A stretch of DNA of 64,000 nucleotides from Megalopta genalis (taxonomy: Eukaryota > Arthropoda > Insecta > Hymenoptera > Halictidae). Each line of letters opens with the position of its first letter. Position 1 is the first letter of the stretch. The DNA lies in assembly GCF_051020955.1 (NCBI RefSeq), contig NC_135029.1, positions 5,846,001 through 5,910,000 on the forward strand. The letters are read 5' to 3'. This document shows positions 1 to 10,996 of the stretch, in pieces. The notes below the pieces were generated by a model. It saw only the letters and a program-made list of their open reading frames with translations, ran no database searches and had not been told where the DNA came from. A program made the translations under genes and the position numbers.

Positions 1-720
1 CGACCCGATAACAAGCTACACTTCATTACTTTGGATGGTTGACGGGCCGCGTTCGCGTCGCTCGTCGCTCGCCGTTCGTCGCTCGTCGCTCGTCGCCTGG
101 CGGGTTCGTGCAGATGCGAGCGGTCGCGCGCGTGTCTCCGCTCGACTAGGTTTCCCATTCCAACGCGCCGGGGATATGTCCGTGGCCCCCAGTTCGCGTG
201 ACAGGGACAGAGCCACGGGAGAGACCGGGAAAACGGTGGACCAAGTTAGGAGGGTGCATTAGAGAAATGTTTGCACGCACAAATTCGAGCATCGTCCCCT
301 ACCGCACACGCTTTTTGATACCACCCCGATCGTTCGCGCATTCCGTCGCCACATCCTGCTGGGCCCGGTTGCCTGCTCGACAATCGCAGTTGCGGTTGGC
401 GGCTCCACAATGCAGCTAAATGCGGCGCACCAATCTCCACTGCAGTGCCACGAATTTTAGTATCTGCTCAGTCGGCTGAATATACGTCCGACTTCACCAA
501 GAAAGAGGACCCGTACGAACTCATAATAATTGATCGTTCCGGAGGGTGAGCCCTTCTACGCGGCCCTCGAATTTTCAGTTCGCTCTTTCTCTTTTTAGAC
601 GACCAGTCGACTCCTTCTATGCGACCGTTGTTTAGAAACGTTTTCTTGGACGAATGATCGGTAGCCCGCGTATCTTTGTGCAAAATGAGAATTGTCTGCG
701 ACAGTTGCAAGACGTGGGAG
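1..720. other. GC-richer, CpG-rich island without a supported gene
   Basis: The stretch is clearly richer in G+C and CpG than the AT-rich DNA that follows. Open frames of 60-86 residues exist on both strands, but they overlap each other and none resembles a known domain, as expected by chance in GC-rich DNA. It could be a promoter-proximal or regulatory island whose gene lies outside the window. The only distinct structure is the heptamer repeat at 56-97. Confidence 0.5.
56..97. repeat. Heptamer tandem repeat (CGTCGCT)n
   Basis: Six consecutive 7-bp units follow CGTCGCT with few changes (CGTCGCT, CGTCGCT, CGCCGTT, CGTCGCT, CGTCGCT, CGTCGCC). The repeat creates a short Arg/Ser-rich frame on the plus strand that should not be taken as coding. 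Confidence 0.85.
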
Positions 721-3700
721 CCAAGCACAACATTTTTACTTCTTTAAATAATATCGATAAGTTGAAATTTATAGATCAACATTCTTAGTTGCGTTTAATC
801 TTTCCACCGCTTCATGCTTCGCTTATCCTCTTTTTTTTCTACGAATGCATAAAATCCACGGGCTAATGATCAGTTTTTATTCTGTCACAACATGCGCATG
901 AACTATTGGGACACTATCTTGTAAAATCGTGCTTGATTGTGGTTCGAGACACAAAGATGTGTAGTTTCTTGACGCTAAACCTACCGAAAACTAAAGACGA
1001 CTTACATGTGTGGTTTCATAGGAATAAATTATATTTTATTAACATTAAGTATGCTTGAAATAAGGAATGTATATCGAATTATTTTCTGTGAAAGCGTCTT
1101 AAGTGGGTTCAGCGTTAAACATTCGAAAGGCGGGATGCTTTTTCCAACTTAAATACAATATAGTTTATACGCATTTACACATTAGACGACACAGCACGTT
1201 GAACGAAACAGTCGTCTTCGCTGTTACTGTTCAGAGTCTTTTCATTTTCTTCTTGTATTAGTTCGACAAATGATTCGTTCGTTGTATAGTGCCATAATTG
1301 TTCATACTGGTACGAATTATATTATACTTATGTCGATTATAATAACATTTTTGTTACATCAGTTTTATTATTCAGCAGTTGGACAAAAGAACCGGATTCT
1401 TATTTTAAATGACAATTATTTGTATTGTTAAGAAAACGATAGTTAAATGTGATCAATTATATATGATATCTAAATACTTCTTGAATGTTATCAACGTAAT
1501 TACCAAAGCAAAAAGCATATTAACGAATTCATTAATTTTATTTCTTAAACGTATAACTTTGAAATAATTTGAACGAATTTATACGATTGTACGTAATTTA
1601 TTAGTTTTTTTTCTATGTATTAAATATTAAACAGAATTCTACACGTGTCAACTGTATGTATTTAATCTGCAGTACGTGAAACTTTGAAAACGTGTTGCTT
1701 ATAAGGTTATCGTAATATCTCTTGGAAAAATAAATTGTCATTAAAAAAATTGGGCAATGAGTATAATCGTGTGGAACAGTGTGAATCGCCCATTTCTACT
1801 GTGGCTATGAACATTTAATTATAAAAGAACGAGTGAACCCGAAACACCGTTGAAGTCCCATCGGATTTGTTGTTCAACACCCGGAACCGCAAGCGCAGCT
1901 GGAAACCGCATTACACGCATGCACATTTCGTCGGGTTGTAAGAGGAGAATGAAACGCGTTGACGCGATTGATTAGAAGCGGAAATCTGAAATCATTAACA
2001 CATTATCGATTGAATCGTTACGTTGAATTCGTTCACCCAACACGGAAAGTGGTATCATCTTGCGGATAGAATAATCCTCTCACTATTAATAAATAAGCAA
2101 AAGAATGTTCAACGAACAGGGAAGAATAACTATTAATTTGTAATATTGTGAAACTACGTAGTTGATAATTCACACCTTATAAAATAACGTATTTCTAGGA
2201 TTTCTCGAAAAATTTGATATACTTCCTATTGATAGTATAAGACCGATAAGTGTGCTTTGATTATTCAGTAGCCATTAGTGGGCGAATTGTTTTCTATTCA
2301 AGTCACAATGAGAAACTAGAAGCTATATCATATTATTTAAACAGTAACGATATTTATAAAATTTTGTAATGATTCACCCGAGGCTGCATTTTTCAATGAA
2401 ATAAGTGGCGTAATGCTGCAGACGGAATGTCTGTGATAACTTTTAAATGAAATTCGTTCCACGTAATGTTTTTTCGAAACTTTCATGCTTCAAAAGTTCC
2501 TCGGTATTGCGAGATGGAACGGTTATTTTAATTAAAAACTGGATGGTAAAATAATCGAACGAGAGCATAACAACATTACTGGCAAAAAGAACGATTATAA
2601 ACATTAAATACCTGGAAGCAATAAATTTATCTGTAAAATCTGTTTGATGAAATAATTCTAGAAAGGGTTCATGTGTTATAAGTTTCTTCTTATCTTAGAA
2701 TTTGTTAGCAACTTTCTTTAAAAAATTAGATGCTGCAGCATCCGCGGACGATTTCGAGTCGAACGATATAAATGACGCATGATTTCGAATTTTTGCTGAA
2801 TCCTAAATGGGTCTATCACAAAGGGCGATCTTTTGACTTTAATTCAAGTTCGCGAAAGTCAAAAAATTTCTACAGTATTCGATGTGATCCAATTATATTA
2901 TCCCGTAGTTGAAACGAAGTATAGGGAATATTCCATTCTTACCGATAGGTATAAATTCGTGAACTATCGATAACGTTGCGCGCAATATAGAAATGGTAAA
3001 GGAGTTCTCATGGCTCATAAAATCTGAGATGGAAAAATACATTGCACGTCAGGCGTAATTTTGTATTTGGTCTATAGTATTATAAGTAGAAAAGTCAGAC
3101 CTTGATCAGACAACTTAGCTGAATCAGACATCTAATACATCCGACAAAAATGCATATCTGCTAGAGTAGTGTGTATGTATTTTGTGTGTGCCCTTTGAAG
3201 AACAGAGCATTGTATAAAACATTTCCATTTTTTTACTCTTTTAGATACATATTTTTAAGTAACACATCGCGCCGTTATTGAAGTGTTTGCCAAGCGAAGT
3301 TACCGAGAAAATAATATTGAAGCCATGGTTTGGTAAATACTTGTTTTTTACCAGTTGCTTTCGTAGAAATTAGTAGTTGTAAGCGATACTGTATTATTAA
3401 TAATGGTACCACACGAATAGCGTTCTTAACAATTTCGCATAAAATAATATTTAAGAAATCGTAAAGTCGACAAAAATGTCTAGATTTTATATACTTTTAA
3501 GAGAAAGCTGTGTCTAAAATATGGCATTTTACATTTTAGACGTGATCTTGATGTTGATGATCTTAATGATCATTTTAGATGTGATCACTAGATTGTGGAT
3601 TCTTATGCATTGACGATGTTGATTCTGAAATATTTATTTCGTTCGTCAATAATTTTAAATAGTTGAAAGCAATGCAATATACAATAAAACAATGCAGTAT

Positions 3701-4300
3701 ATTTAAATTCATTAATTGTCTTCACTGTTTAGTATTCGATCTGTAGATTGTTGTCATAAATGCGTACAATCCGCAGCGCAGGTGTCATATTTTCCGAAGT
3801 TGTATTCCGTGGAATTGGTCCTCTCCACGAAATACCAGAAAAGTACGTATGAAAGCCACGTACGAAATTAATTCGCCGCCTCTCGCACGAAACAAGAGAT
3901 CGGTGGTTGATACAATTACGTGACAGCAAACAAGCGGATGAAATTATTTATACTTAAATTCGTTGAATTACCGAGGATATCTCTATTTCCTCCGACTCAG
4001 GGACCGATTCCGAGGTTTCAGCCAACAGGGTACGAATCAACAATCGAGGCACGTAGCGAAATCGAAGGAGAGAGGTCGTGTGTGATTCATAGCGGCGAAA
4101 GTGACTTCGAGCGGCCCAAATCGTCCTACCTTCCCGAAAATTATCTCCTAACCACCGGTGGACGGAACGATATTCGATATCGACGTCGTCGGCGTCCTCG
4201 AGGACAAGCACACGGACACAGAGTATCGGTCGCTTAAACCCGCGGATAATACGATCGAGTTCGGGCCGTTCCCGAAACTTCGAATAATCTTACAAAGAAA
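721..4300. other. AT-rich gene-free interval
   Basis: No open frame of note lies between about 730 and 3700, and those at 3729-4237 overlap on opposite strands without recognisable content. A short imperfect direct repeat, CATTTTAGAYGTGATC, occurs at about 3532 and 3571. A possible copy of a dispersed motif (GTCATAAATGCGTAC followed by CCGCAG) lies near 3754. Nothing else can be supported. Confidence 0.5.
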
Positions 4301-4675
4301 TTTTCGATTAGCCGGTATTCGTCGTCCCGGCTAGATTGCCGCCTTATCAAAGACAAAAGCTTGGTCTCATAAAAAAAAGGAAGGAATTCCATTAACGTCG
4401 TATTTCTTCTCTCATTGTTCCGCTTCTCGATTGCTTCGGACTCGCCGAGGTTTTAATTAAAAGTTTCTCATTACTCCCGTTGTTTGGAGGCAGACCCGTC
4501 GACGGGCTTTACGTTTTAGACAGTAACAAGCCCTGTTTACGATACCGTCTAAGGGACAAAGTAGTTCCTCCACCCACGGCCGGGGACAAAAATCCTCGTG
4601 CAGTTAAGACATTAACACCATCCGCGTTCTAATAATTGTGCTCCCGTTTCCCGTTCGTTCCTCCTGCCGTCGTAG

Positions 4676-4710
4676 GGCGGCGCGGCGCGGCGCGACGCGG
4701 CGTCTCGCCG
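4676..4710. repeat. GC pentamer repeat (GGCGC)n
   Basis: A short run of GGCGC/GACGC units, entirely G+C apart from a few bases. Similar CpG-rich pentamer runs occur near 30391, 48836 and 56115. Confidence 0.7.
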
Positions 4711-4855
4711 CAACAGAAAAAATTCCGTCCGGCTGGAAAAAACGGGGAACAATCGCGGCAACCACCGAATGGACATAAAACGTTATAGCGTGCGCGCGAC
4801 GCAAATGGAAAACATTCGTCCTCAAAGAAATAAAAAGAAAGAGAAACAATAGAGA

Positions 4856-4920
4856 AAAGAGATAAAGAGATAAAGAGAGAGAGAGAGAAAGAAGGGGGGG
4901 GCGAGAGAAAGACAGAAAGC
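4856..4920. repeat. GA-rich microsatellite
   Basis: An interrupted GATAAAGAGATAAAGAGAGAGAG tract ends in a run of G followed by further GAGA. It is an ordinary simple repeat. The low-complexity Leu/Ser/Phe frame on the complementary strand is its by-product. Confidence 0.85.
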
Positions 4921-5772
4921 GGAAACGCATCGCGAATATATATTCGTACATTTCAAGTCGACGATATTAATTCTCGTCTCCTCCTTGTTTCTTTCGTCGT
5001 TCGATCCTTCGCTCTTACTCGGTCGTTGATTTTTTCTTCGCGCTCACGATACTCGTATCCGTTGACAAATTCAATTTGCATGCAGACGGAACAAATTATA
5101 GTCCGCTTTCCCTGGGGACTCGAATGGAAACGACGTTGCGTTGAAGGGGTTCCGGTGTAGATTGGATTCATTAGCGTGTGGACATCAATTTTTCCAGTAG
5201 TCAGTAATAAAGCCCGGCTTTAAACGAACTACCGGTACGAATGCCGGAGCCTGAGGGGAGAACGGCCGCCGGTCGGTCTGTTAAATGAAACAAAGCCGTT
5301 ACAACGAATGGGTATTCACCCACGGTACGATTGAGTGGAGAGGAGAGAGGCTGGAAGAGAGAGCTGCCCCGCCGAACCAAACAGAGAGGGAAGAAAGTCA
5401 GCGCGAGAAGGAAGAGGCAGGAGACAGTAACGGCCGGTTGGTAAATTAAAATTGTTTCCCCATTCGAAATGGAAACATTCCGACTTTGAGGCGGTTATCC
5501 GACCGAAGTCCCTTTCCTTTCTATTCTGCCCGAGGAGTTCACCAACCGGCAACTGTTCGATGTTCTTTCATTTTCTACGCGATCTATCTGTATGCACTAT
5601 CGGACGGGAGAACAAGGTCTCTATTAACAATTTATCGATGGAACGCTTCAGTCATAAATAATGAGCATTTCCTGTACACCGGTTATTAATCCTTGGACAC
5701 TGTTGAAGAATAATTCTACTTACCTAAGGAATTTTTAGTGAAATCTTATTTATTTCTATTTCATGTGCGCTG

Positions 5773-6075
5773 TACAGTGACCCACAAAAGTGTTCGTACA
5801 CCTTTCAAAATGGAATAACTTTCTTAAAACTGGGCTAAGCGATTTGAATTTCTTTGTAGATGACATTGGCACAAATGGTTTTTTTTAAATTTTGCTATTA
5901 CTTGGGACGACAACAAAAATAAAATCTCTCGTTTCTTAACTTTTTTATCTAAGTCTATAGTGAAAATTTGAAAAATGTCAAAATCGGTTCACATTGTTAT
6001 GAGTTATATCAAGATCGCATTTAAAGATCGCAAAAATCGCATTTTTATTACGATTTTGACTAAAAACTACAGTTT
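5773..6075 (+). mobile_element. Left half of a Tc1-like foldback repeat (truncated)
   Basis: After a TA, the segment starts CAGTGACCCACAAAAGTG and continues TTCGTACACCTTTCAAAATG, then the landmark CTATTACTTGGGA and a stretch ending GTGAAAATTTGAAAAATG. The same order of landmarks is present in the complete palindromic copy at 38939-39493 and in partial copies at 33048 and 54854. No matching right end is visible downstream, so this is a one-ended remnant. TA-flanked CAGTG-type ends are typical of Tc1/mariner superfamily elements; the assignment is inferred from the termini only. Confidence 0.6.
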
Positions 6076-7030
6076 TTAAAATCTTACAACACCTGTAGCT
6101 GTATGTACTTTTAGCTAACAGATATTTTATCGTGTTCATCAAATATATCAGCATCTACGCATTTTTAAATTGATTTAAAATACCTAATTTTAAGTATAAT
6201 ATTCAATGACAATGTCGATTTCTTCTCCTCCAATTTTATACGTTTCTATATCTTCGTTTTCTATATCTATTTATATCTTTTCCTCTAATTTTATACGAAT
6301 CTACTGTTTATTTGTATATTAAAACTACTCGATCGCAATACCTCATGAAGCTTTTTGTAAGATTTCTTTTGATTATTTTGTGGAATAGAAGTAACGAATA
6401 TTTCGATCTTGTAAAGACATCATGCTGCAAAAAATCAAGAAGATCAAAGAGCATCGTGTACAACATTTTCGAAAGTCATTGTAAAGGAGAAACTTTGACT
6501 TTCAAATCTGTAGCAGACACGTTCGTGACTAAAATTTTCCACTATTTCTGGAAACAGTTTCAGTTTGTGCCATTTTTGAATAAATTTATGTCTTCCTTTG
6601 ACGACTCACCGTATTGGGGAACATCTACTGAGAAGATGGACGTTTGTTTTACGTATAGGCAGATTCATTTGGTGTCATTGTATGTTACACAAGAACAAAT
6701 ATTTCCAGAATCGTTCGATTATGCGCGCACATAGCGTACTATTACATGAAACGAACACAAAAGAGTTGCTCGTGCTGGCATATTAACGAGCGTGGTACAT
6801 CGAAGCACCTACGCGACACAACGTGTTAAATGATTATATTATAATAACTTCGCTGCAGATTACGATCCAGAAGCGGATTATCCCTAAATATATAACAAAT
6901 GAGGTTTCATAACCAATTACTTCCGTTTCAGCTTACCCCACTGGCCAAATAATTAATTTATCCGTCCCCTCCACCCGCTACATCATTATAAAATCACATT
7001 ATCCTCTTCCGACCATAACAAACCCCGTTC
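6076..7030. other. AT-rich interval with one unassigned open frame
   Basis: Mostly AT-rich DNA between the Tc1-like remnant and the next GC island. Its only point of interest is the unassigned frame at 6345-6734. Confidence 0.4.
6345..6734 (+). CDS. Unassigned open frame, probably not coding
   Basis: The frame is open from 6312, but its first codon there is TTG; the first ATG is at 6345 and gives about 129 residues. The N-terminus (MKLFVRFLLIILW) is hydrophobic and could pass for a signal peptide. The rest is a mixed, cysteine-containing sequence with no motif I recognise. It is unusually long for such AT-rich DNA, which is the only argument for it. It directly follows a degenerate transposon remnant, and no splice or promoter context supports it. 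Chance is the most likely explanation. Confidence 0.1.
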   Translation: MKLFVRFLLIILWNRSNEYFDLVKTSCCKKSRRSKSIVYNIFESHCKGETLTFKSVADTFVTKIFHYFWKQFQFVPFLNKFMSSFDDSPYWGTSTEKMDVCFTYRQIHLVSLYVTQEQIFPESFDYART

Positions 7031-7674
7031 TCATATTTTTAACTGCGTGTACGTCATTGAACGTCGTTCCGGCCGTAACAGCGAAACCGCCAGAGCTGCG
7101 GAGGGCGAAACCATTTACACTATGGACACGTAGACGGCAAACGGAGGCCCGAGGAAACTAAAAATTAATTTTTAAACCAAAGGATCGGGAGACAACGCTC
7201 GCCCGTTCCGCGAAACTCTCCGGAGGGCTCCGCTGCGATACGCTTCCGGAAAGAGGTTCTCCGACGTGGCGCTGCATTTGAAGCAAATGTTCTTTTCGAC
7301 GAGATCCGGCGAAACCCAACGAATCCCGACGAAACTCGACGAGAGACGTTGGGACGCGACGAAACCCGACCGGCGGCGGCGACTTCGCACCGTGCTCGTT
7401 CTCGGAATTAAAAACACAGCCGAAAGTCCCCCATTGAAGTGTAGTGTAATTGCGACCGCCGTCCCGGCCGTATTCCACGGTGATGCAGAGCCATGGATTT
7501 CGAGGCAACATTTTTCTGGACAAAGTCGGCGCGCACGAGAAGTTTCGTCGTCTGTGCCGGAGATAGAAAAAAAGCTTTTCCTGCGGCAATGGTAACCTGG
7601 CGAATCGAATGGAGAGGCGAGATCAGCGTAAAATAAGTTAGCAGAGCCGTCGAGACCCCAAACCCGGTCCAACC

Positions 7675-7748
7675 CCGCTCTCACTCTCACTCTCACTATC
7701 TCTCTCTCTCTCGCACTCTCTCTTCTTCTCCTTTCTCTTTCTTTCTCG
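7675..7748. repeat. CT microsatellite
   Basis: CTCTCACTCTCACTCTCACT followed by a nearly pure CT run and then CTTT units. Simple-sequence repeat. Confidence 0.9.
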
Positions 7749-8197
7749 TGCTTTTCTGCCTGGTAGCACGTAGGTCCCTCTCCCTTGGTCTCCCTTTGCC
7801 CGTTCCACCGACTACAGGCAGAAAGCTCCAGGAACGCTCAGTGGAAGCCGGATCGCCTACGGTTTTTGCAGAAACGACCTCGGTATTTCTCCCCGAGTGA
7901 AATTAACGATCGCAGAACAGCACCGTGTACCTTCGGCCGCGCTGGGATAAAGCAAAGGGGTTTATGGGCTGCATGTACACACTCGCCTAGGTAATACGCG
8001 TCCTTTCTTTGTTTCGCCTCGCCGCCCTTCGCCTTCTCTTCCTTCCGATCTCTCGCGAAGCACGGTTTTCGAGAACCACCATGCATTTTCAATGGCGGCG
8101 CTTCGTATTAAATCGACGGATGTTACGTTCCGCTTTGTTCCGCGGATTAAGGTGTAAGCGGCCGCGCGCGTTCGCAGTCGTTCGGCCTCTCCAGTCT

Positions 8198-8242
8198 TTT
8201 CCTCTCTCTCTCTCTCTTTCTCTCTCTCTCTTTTTTTTTTAA
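8198..8242. repeat. CT microsatellite with T tail
   Basis: A (CT)n run with a few TTT interruptions that ends in a T homopolymer. Simple-sequence repeat. Confidence 0.9.
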
Positions 8243-8545
8243 ACGGGACACCAATATTTGCGGCAGGAATTTGCATTTAAATAACCGATGCATAAATAGC
8301 TCTTATCTTGTGGATAGAATATTTTAGAGCGCCGAGCTCATGCATTTTTAGCCGAGTCAAATTCGTTTCTTCTTAACCACATTAATTTCGAGTTGAATTG
8401 GTCCCTCGTTCGTGACTTCGTTCTTCATTTCTCTGAGCAAATAAGTTACCGCTTTTCTTCGTATCTGTGAAATTCTACAAACTTTCATGGATTTATTTAG
8501 CTTTACGAATACACTAATATATTTCTCCCTATTTTCCCTTCTTCT

Positions 8546-8671
8546 CAATTTGGGAAGAAGAGATACACAATTATTCGAGCCTTGCGGCCCCTTTTTTATA
8601 GTTACCGATTGTCAACAACTATAAGAACGAGACCCAAGACTCGAATAATCGTAACTCCTCTTCCCAAATTG
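8546..8671. repeat. 126-bp imperfect hairpin
   Basis: The outer arms 8546-8579 (CAATTTGGGAAGAAGAG...TTATTCGAG) and 8640-8671 (CTCGAATAAT...CTTCCCAAATTG) are reverse complements with a few mismatches. The pairing continues inward through CCTTGCGG...TATAGTT and AACTATAAGAACGAG, leaving only a short loop near 8607-8614. The whole unit could fold into one long stem. A very short MITE or a hairpin RNA precursor are both possible. I do not recognise a known miRNA in it. Confidence 0.7.
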
Positions 8672-8679
8672 TCCATTTT

Positions 8680-10630
8680 CGTGCGCAATCTAAGCGCTAA
8701 TTGGGGAGCAATTACTGTATAACGAATACGAGGTTGCTGACACGATAAATATCAGTCCGTTCCACTAATCCATTTAAATGTTTAGTTGTAATTTGTAGTA
8801 TTTATGAAAAATATGATCTGACATCTTCTTTATAATATTTACAATATAAATACAATGTAAGTACATGTGGTGTAATCTGAATGACGTTCGTATAATACGA
8901 GTGAAATGATTTTAGTGAGCGTTAATAATCCTATTAAGGAGAATCAAAGATGACGTTGATTACAGAAAGCGTTTTCCAGTTGTTAGATCGTTTCTTAGCC
9001 ATGTTATTGTTAGTAGATTGCGTATCTTACAGATGTTGTCGCTGAATTCAGCAAAATGCAGATCTACGAATGATAATATGCTTTCGATGATATATGCACA
9101 TCACACTTATCGGTAAACATGTTAATGCGAAATCGCCTTCAGAAGCACAGAGTTTCTACGAATGCCGGAACCCTTGCTGTGCAGAAACGTGGTCATTAAG
9201 ATAAAGTGTTTCCGTGTAATTTGATTGCAAGCACCGTCCTAAATTGGCATGAAGCCACCGTGCGACATCTGCTTCGTTCTTTGTCTTTCTTCGACTTAAG
9301 AGTATTGAAAATAACTACCTTTCAGTTTTTGCTTGACGCCACGTAACAGTAGATTTATTACGACTTACCTAAAACAGAAAAAATTATGAATTATTACGTG
9401 TCGATTGCACGGTCGACGGATTTTACACGCTTTTACTGCGAACATGTTTAGGCAAGCTTTCGATCACGGAAAATTGGAACACTTTTCATATAAAAATGAT
9501 CTCGAACACTTTATCACAATTTCAGAAATTAAAAGATAAAAACTAATTTTATGAATGCTTCCTTTCTGATATTATTTTCTCAGTAGATCCACGAAAATTA
9601 CACAGAAATTGTCGAAAGAAGTGAATACAGTTAACGAAGACAAAATACAGATTTTGTACAGGAAACAAGAACTGCATGAATATTTATTCGCATCTCGACT
9701 GATTTTAACGAATCGTAAATAACACAATCGGTTTGTTAAATTTTTCTAATACTTTTTTGCTTTTCATCTACCGACTTTTGTCATAAATCCGTGAAACTCG
9801 CATTCCAATGATAGAAATACAGTTTCACAAAAGGTGTCTCGCGATTTTTTTCAGTTAAATATTCGACCACGAAATAGCTATCTTAATTAACACAAATCGT
9901 CACAGGTACAGCTAAAAAAATAAAGTTTTTCGAATGTTTATATACAGAACATTTACCACTGAACGTTAAGTGTATACGTGAGAAAATTTTTCATTTTTAC
10001 ACCTCCTTTGATTTAGTAGATCCAAATATCCGGGACAAGAAATTTCTGCACCGCTCGGCACGGTGTACTCGTTAACGCACGCATAATTTGTCGGAATCGA
10101 TCGTTTTAGGTATACTGCAAGCTCTCCGGCAATGAGCCCGGAACATTAATCATTCGGACACGCGAGCAAAACGACGCGAAAAAAAGCCGTGTATCGGAAG
10201 AACAGGGTAACGATTGTCAAACGATACGTATGAAGGGATTATCCGGGGCCCGTAACCCGGCGTAAAATGACGTGCCGCCTCTATGAGACGTCTTTCCTCG
10301 CAAAACGAATTTACATATTCATGGGCAACGCCAGCGCGCCACCTGAAAACTATTTTAATTCCATTCAATTTCTTTCCCTTCCTCACCTATTCTTGTCTTC
10401 ACTTTCTCATCCGTCTTCGCGTTCCCGACTGTAATCTACATTTGTTACCGCGTTCTTTCTTTTAATTTCCACACCAAATATCTTGGCATAATTACGTACG
10501 AACTCGTCGACAGTCTGCGAAGTTATTCCGCGACTCGGATGCCGAAAAAGTCTTTTCAACATACTCGTGTTTTAATTCCGCTTGGTTCCTGCACGTAAGA
10601 CAGCTGAATTGGGCGGTTCATTTTATCGGC
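8680..10630. other. AT-rich interval, no gene seen
   Basis: Apart from short chance frames near 10150-10465, where composition becomes slightly richer in GC, nothing can be supported here. Confidence 0.5.
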
Positions 10631-10632
10631 AT

Positions 10633-10996
10633 CATTTTATTCATTTAGTTATTACGCAGCATTTTCTTCATTTAGTTATTGCGCTGCGTTTTGTTCAGTT
10701 AATTATTGTGCAGCGTTTTGCTCATTTAGTTATCGTGCAGCATTTTGTTCACTTAGTTATATGTAATCATGTCATTCTTCCAGTTATCCTGCGTCATTTT
10801 ATTCATTTAGTTATCCTGCATTGTTTTATTCATTTAGATATTCTACATCATTTTTTTTCATCTAATTATTCTGCATCATTTTCTCACTTAATTACCCTGC
10901 GTCATTTTATATATTTACTTATTCTGCATCGTTTTATTCGTTTAATTATTTTGTAATACTTCATTGATTCAGTTATCCTGAATGATTTTATCGATT
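10633..10996. repeat. 27-bp minisatellite, about 13.5 copies
   Basis: Consecutive units follow the pattern CATTTTATTCATTTAGTTAT plus a variable 7-base tail such as TCTGCAT or ACGCAGC. Thirteen full units and one partial can be laid end to end. Nearly all are exactly 27 bp; one is 28 and the next is 26, so the phase is restored. Because 27 is a multiple of three, one plus-strand frame stays open from 10582 to 10956 and reads as a nonapeptide repeat of HFIHLVIxx type. That frame opens with TTG, not ATG, so it is probably an accident of the repeat. Confidence 0.9.

Larger units (their letters stand above)
4301..5772. other. GC-rich and purine-rich island without a supported gene
   Basis: Composition shifts to GC-rich with CpG clusters and GA-rich tracts. 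Several short open frames occur on both strands; their Arg/Glu or Leu/Ser runs are simple products of GA/CT repeats. Distinct sub-features are the GCGCG repeat at 4676-4710 and the GA tract at 4856-4920. Confidence 0.45.
7040..8260. other. GC/CpG-rich island with several overlapping open frames
   Basis: Between about 7158 and 7696 the minus strand is open in two frames (143 and 174 residues) and the plus strand in one (109 residues). Mutually overlapping frames like this are typical of stop-poor GC-rich DNA rather than a gene. The products are rich in Arg and Ser and match no family I know. Degenerate repeats of GACGAAACCCGAC type run through 7298-7385. The island could be a regulatory or first-exon region of a gene outside the window. 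Confidence 0.4.

Noticed and set aside
4604..4951. 115-residue Leu/Ser-rich minus frame
   Set aside because: Its middle is the complement of a GA microsatellite and its end a GCGCG repeat.
7172..7696. 174-residue minus-strand frame
   Set aside because: Two other frames are open over the same bases, part of it is a CT microsatellite, and no domain is recognisable.
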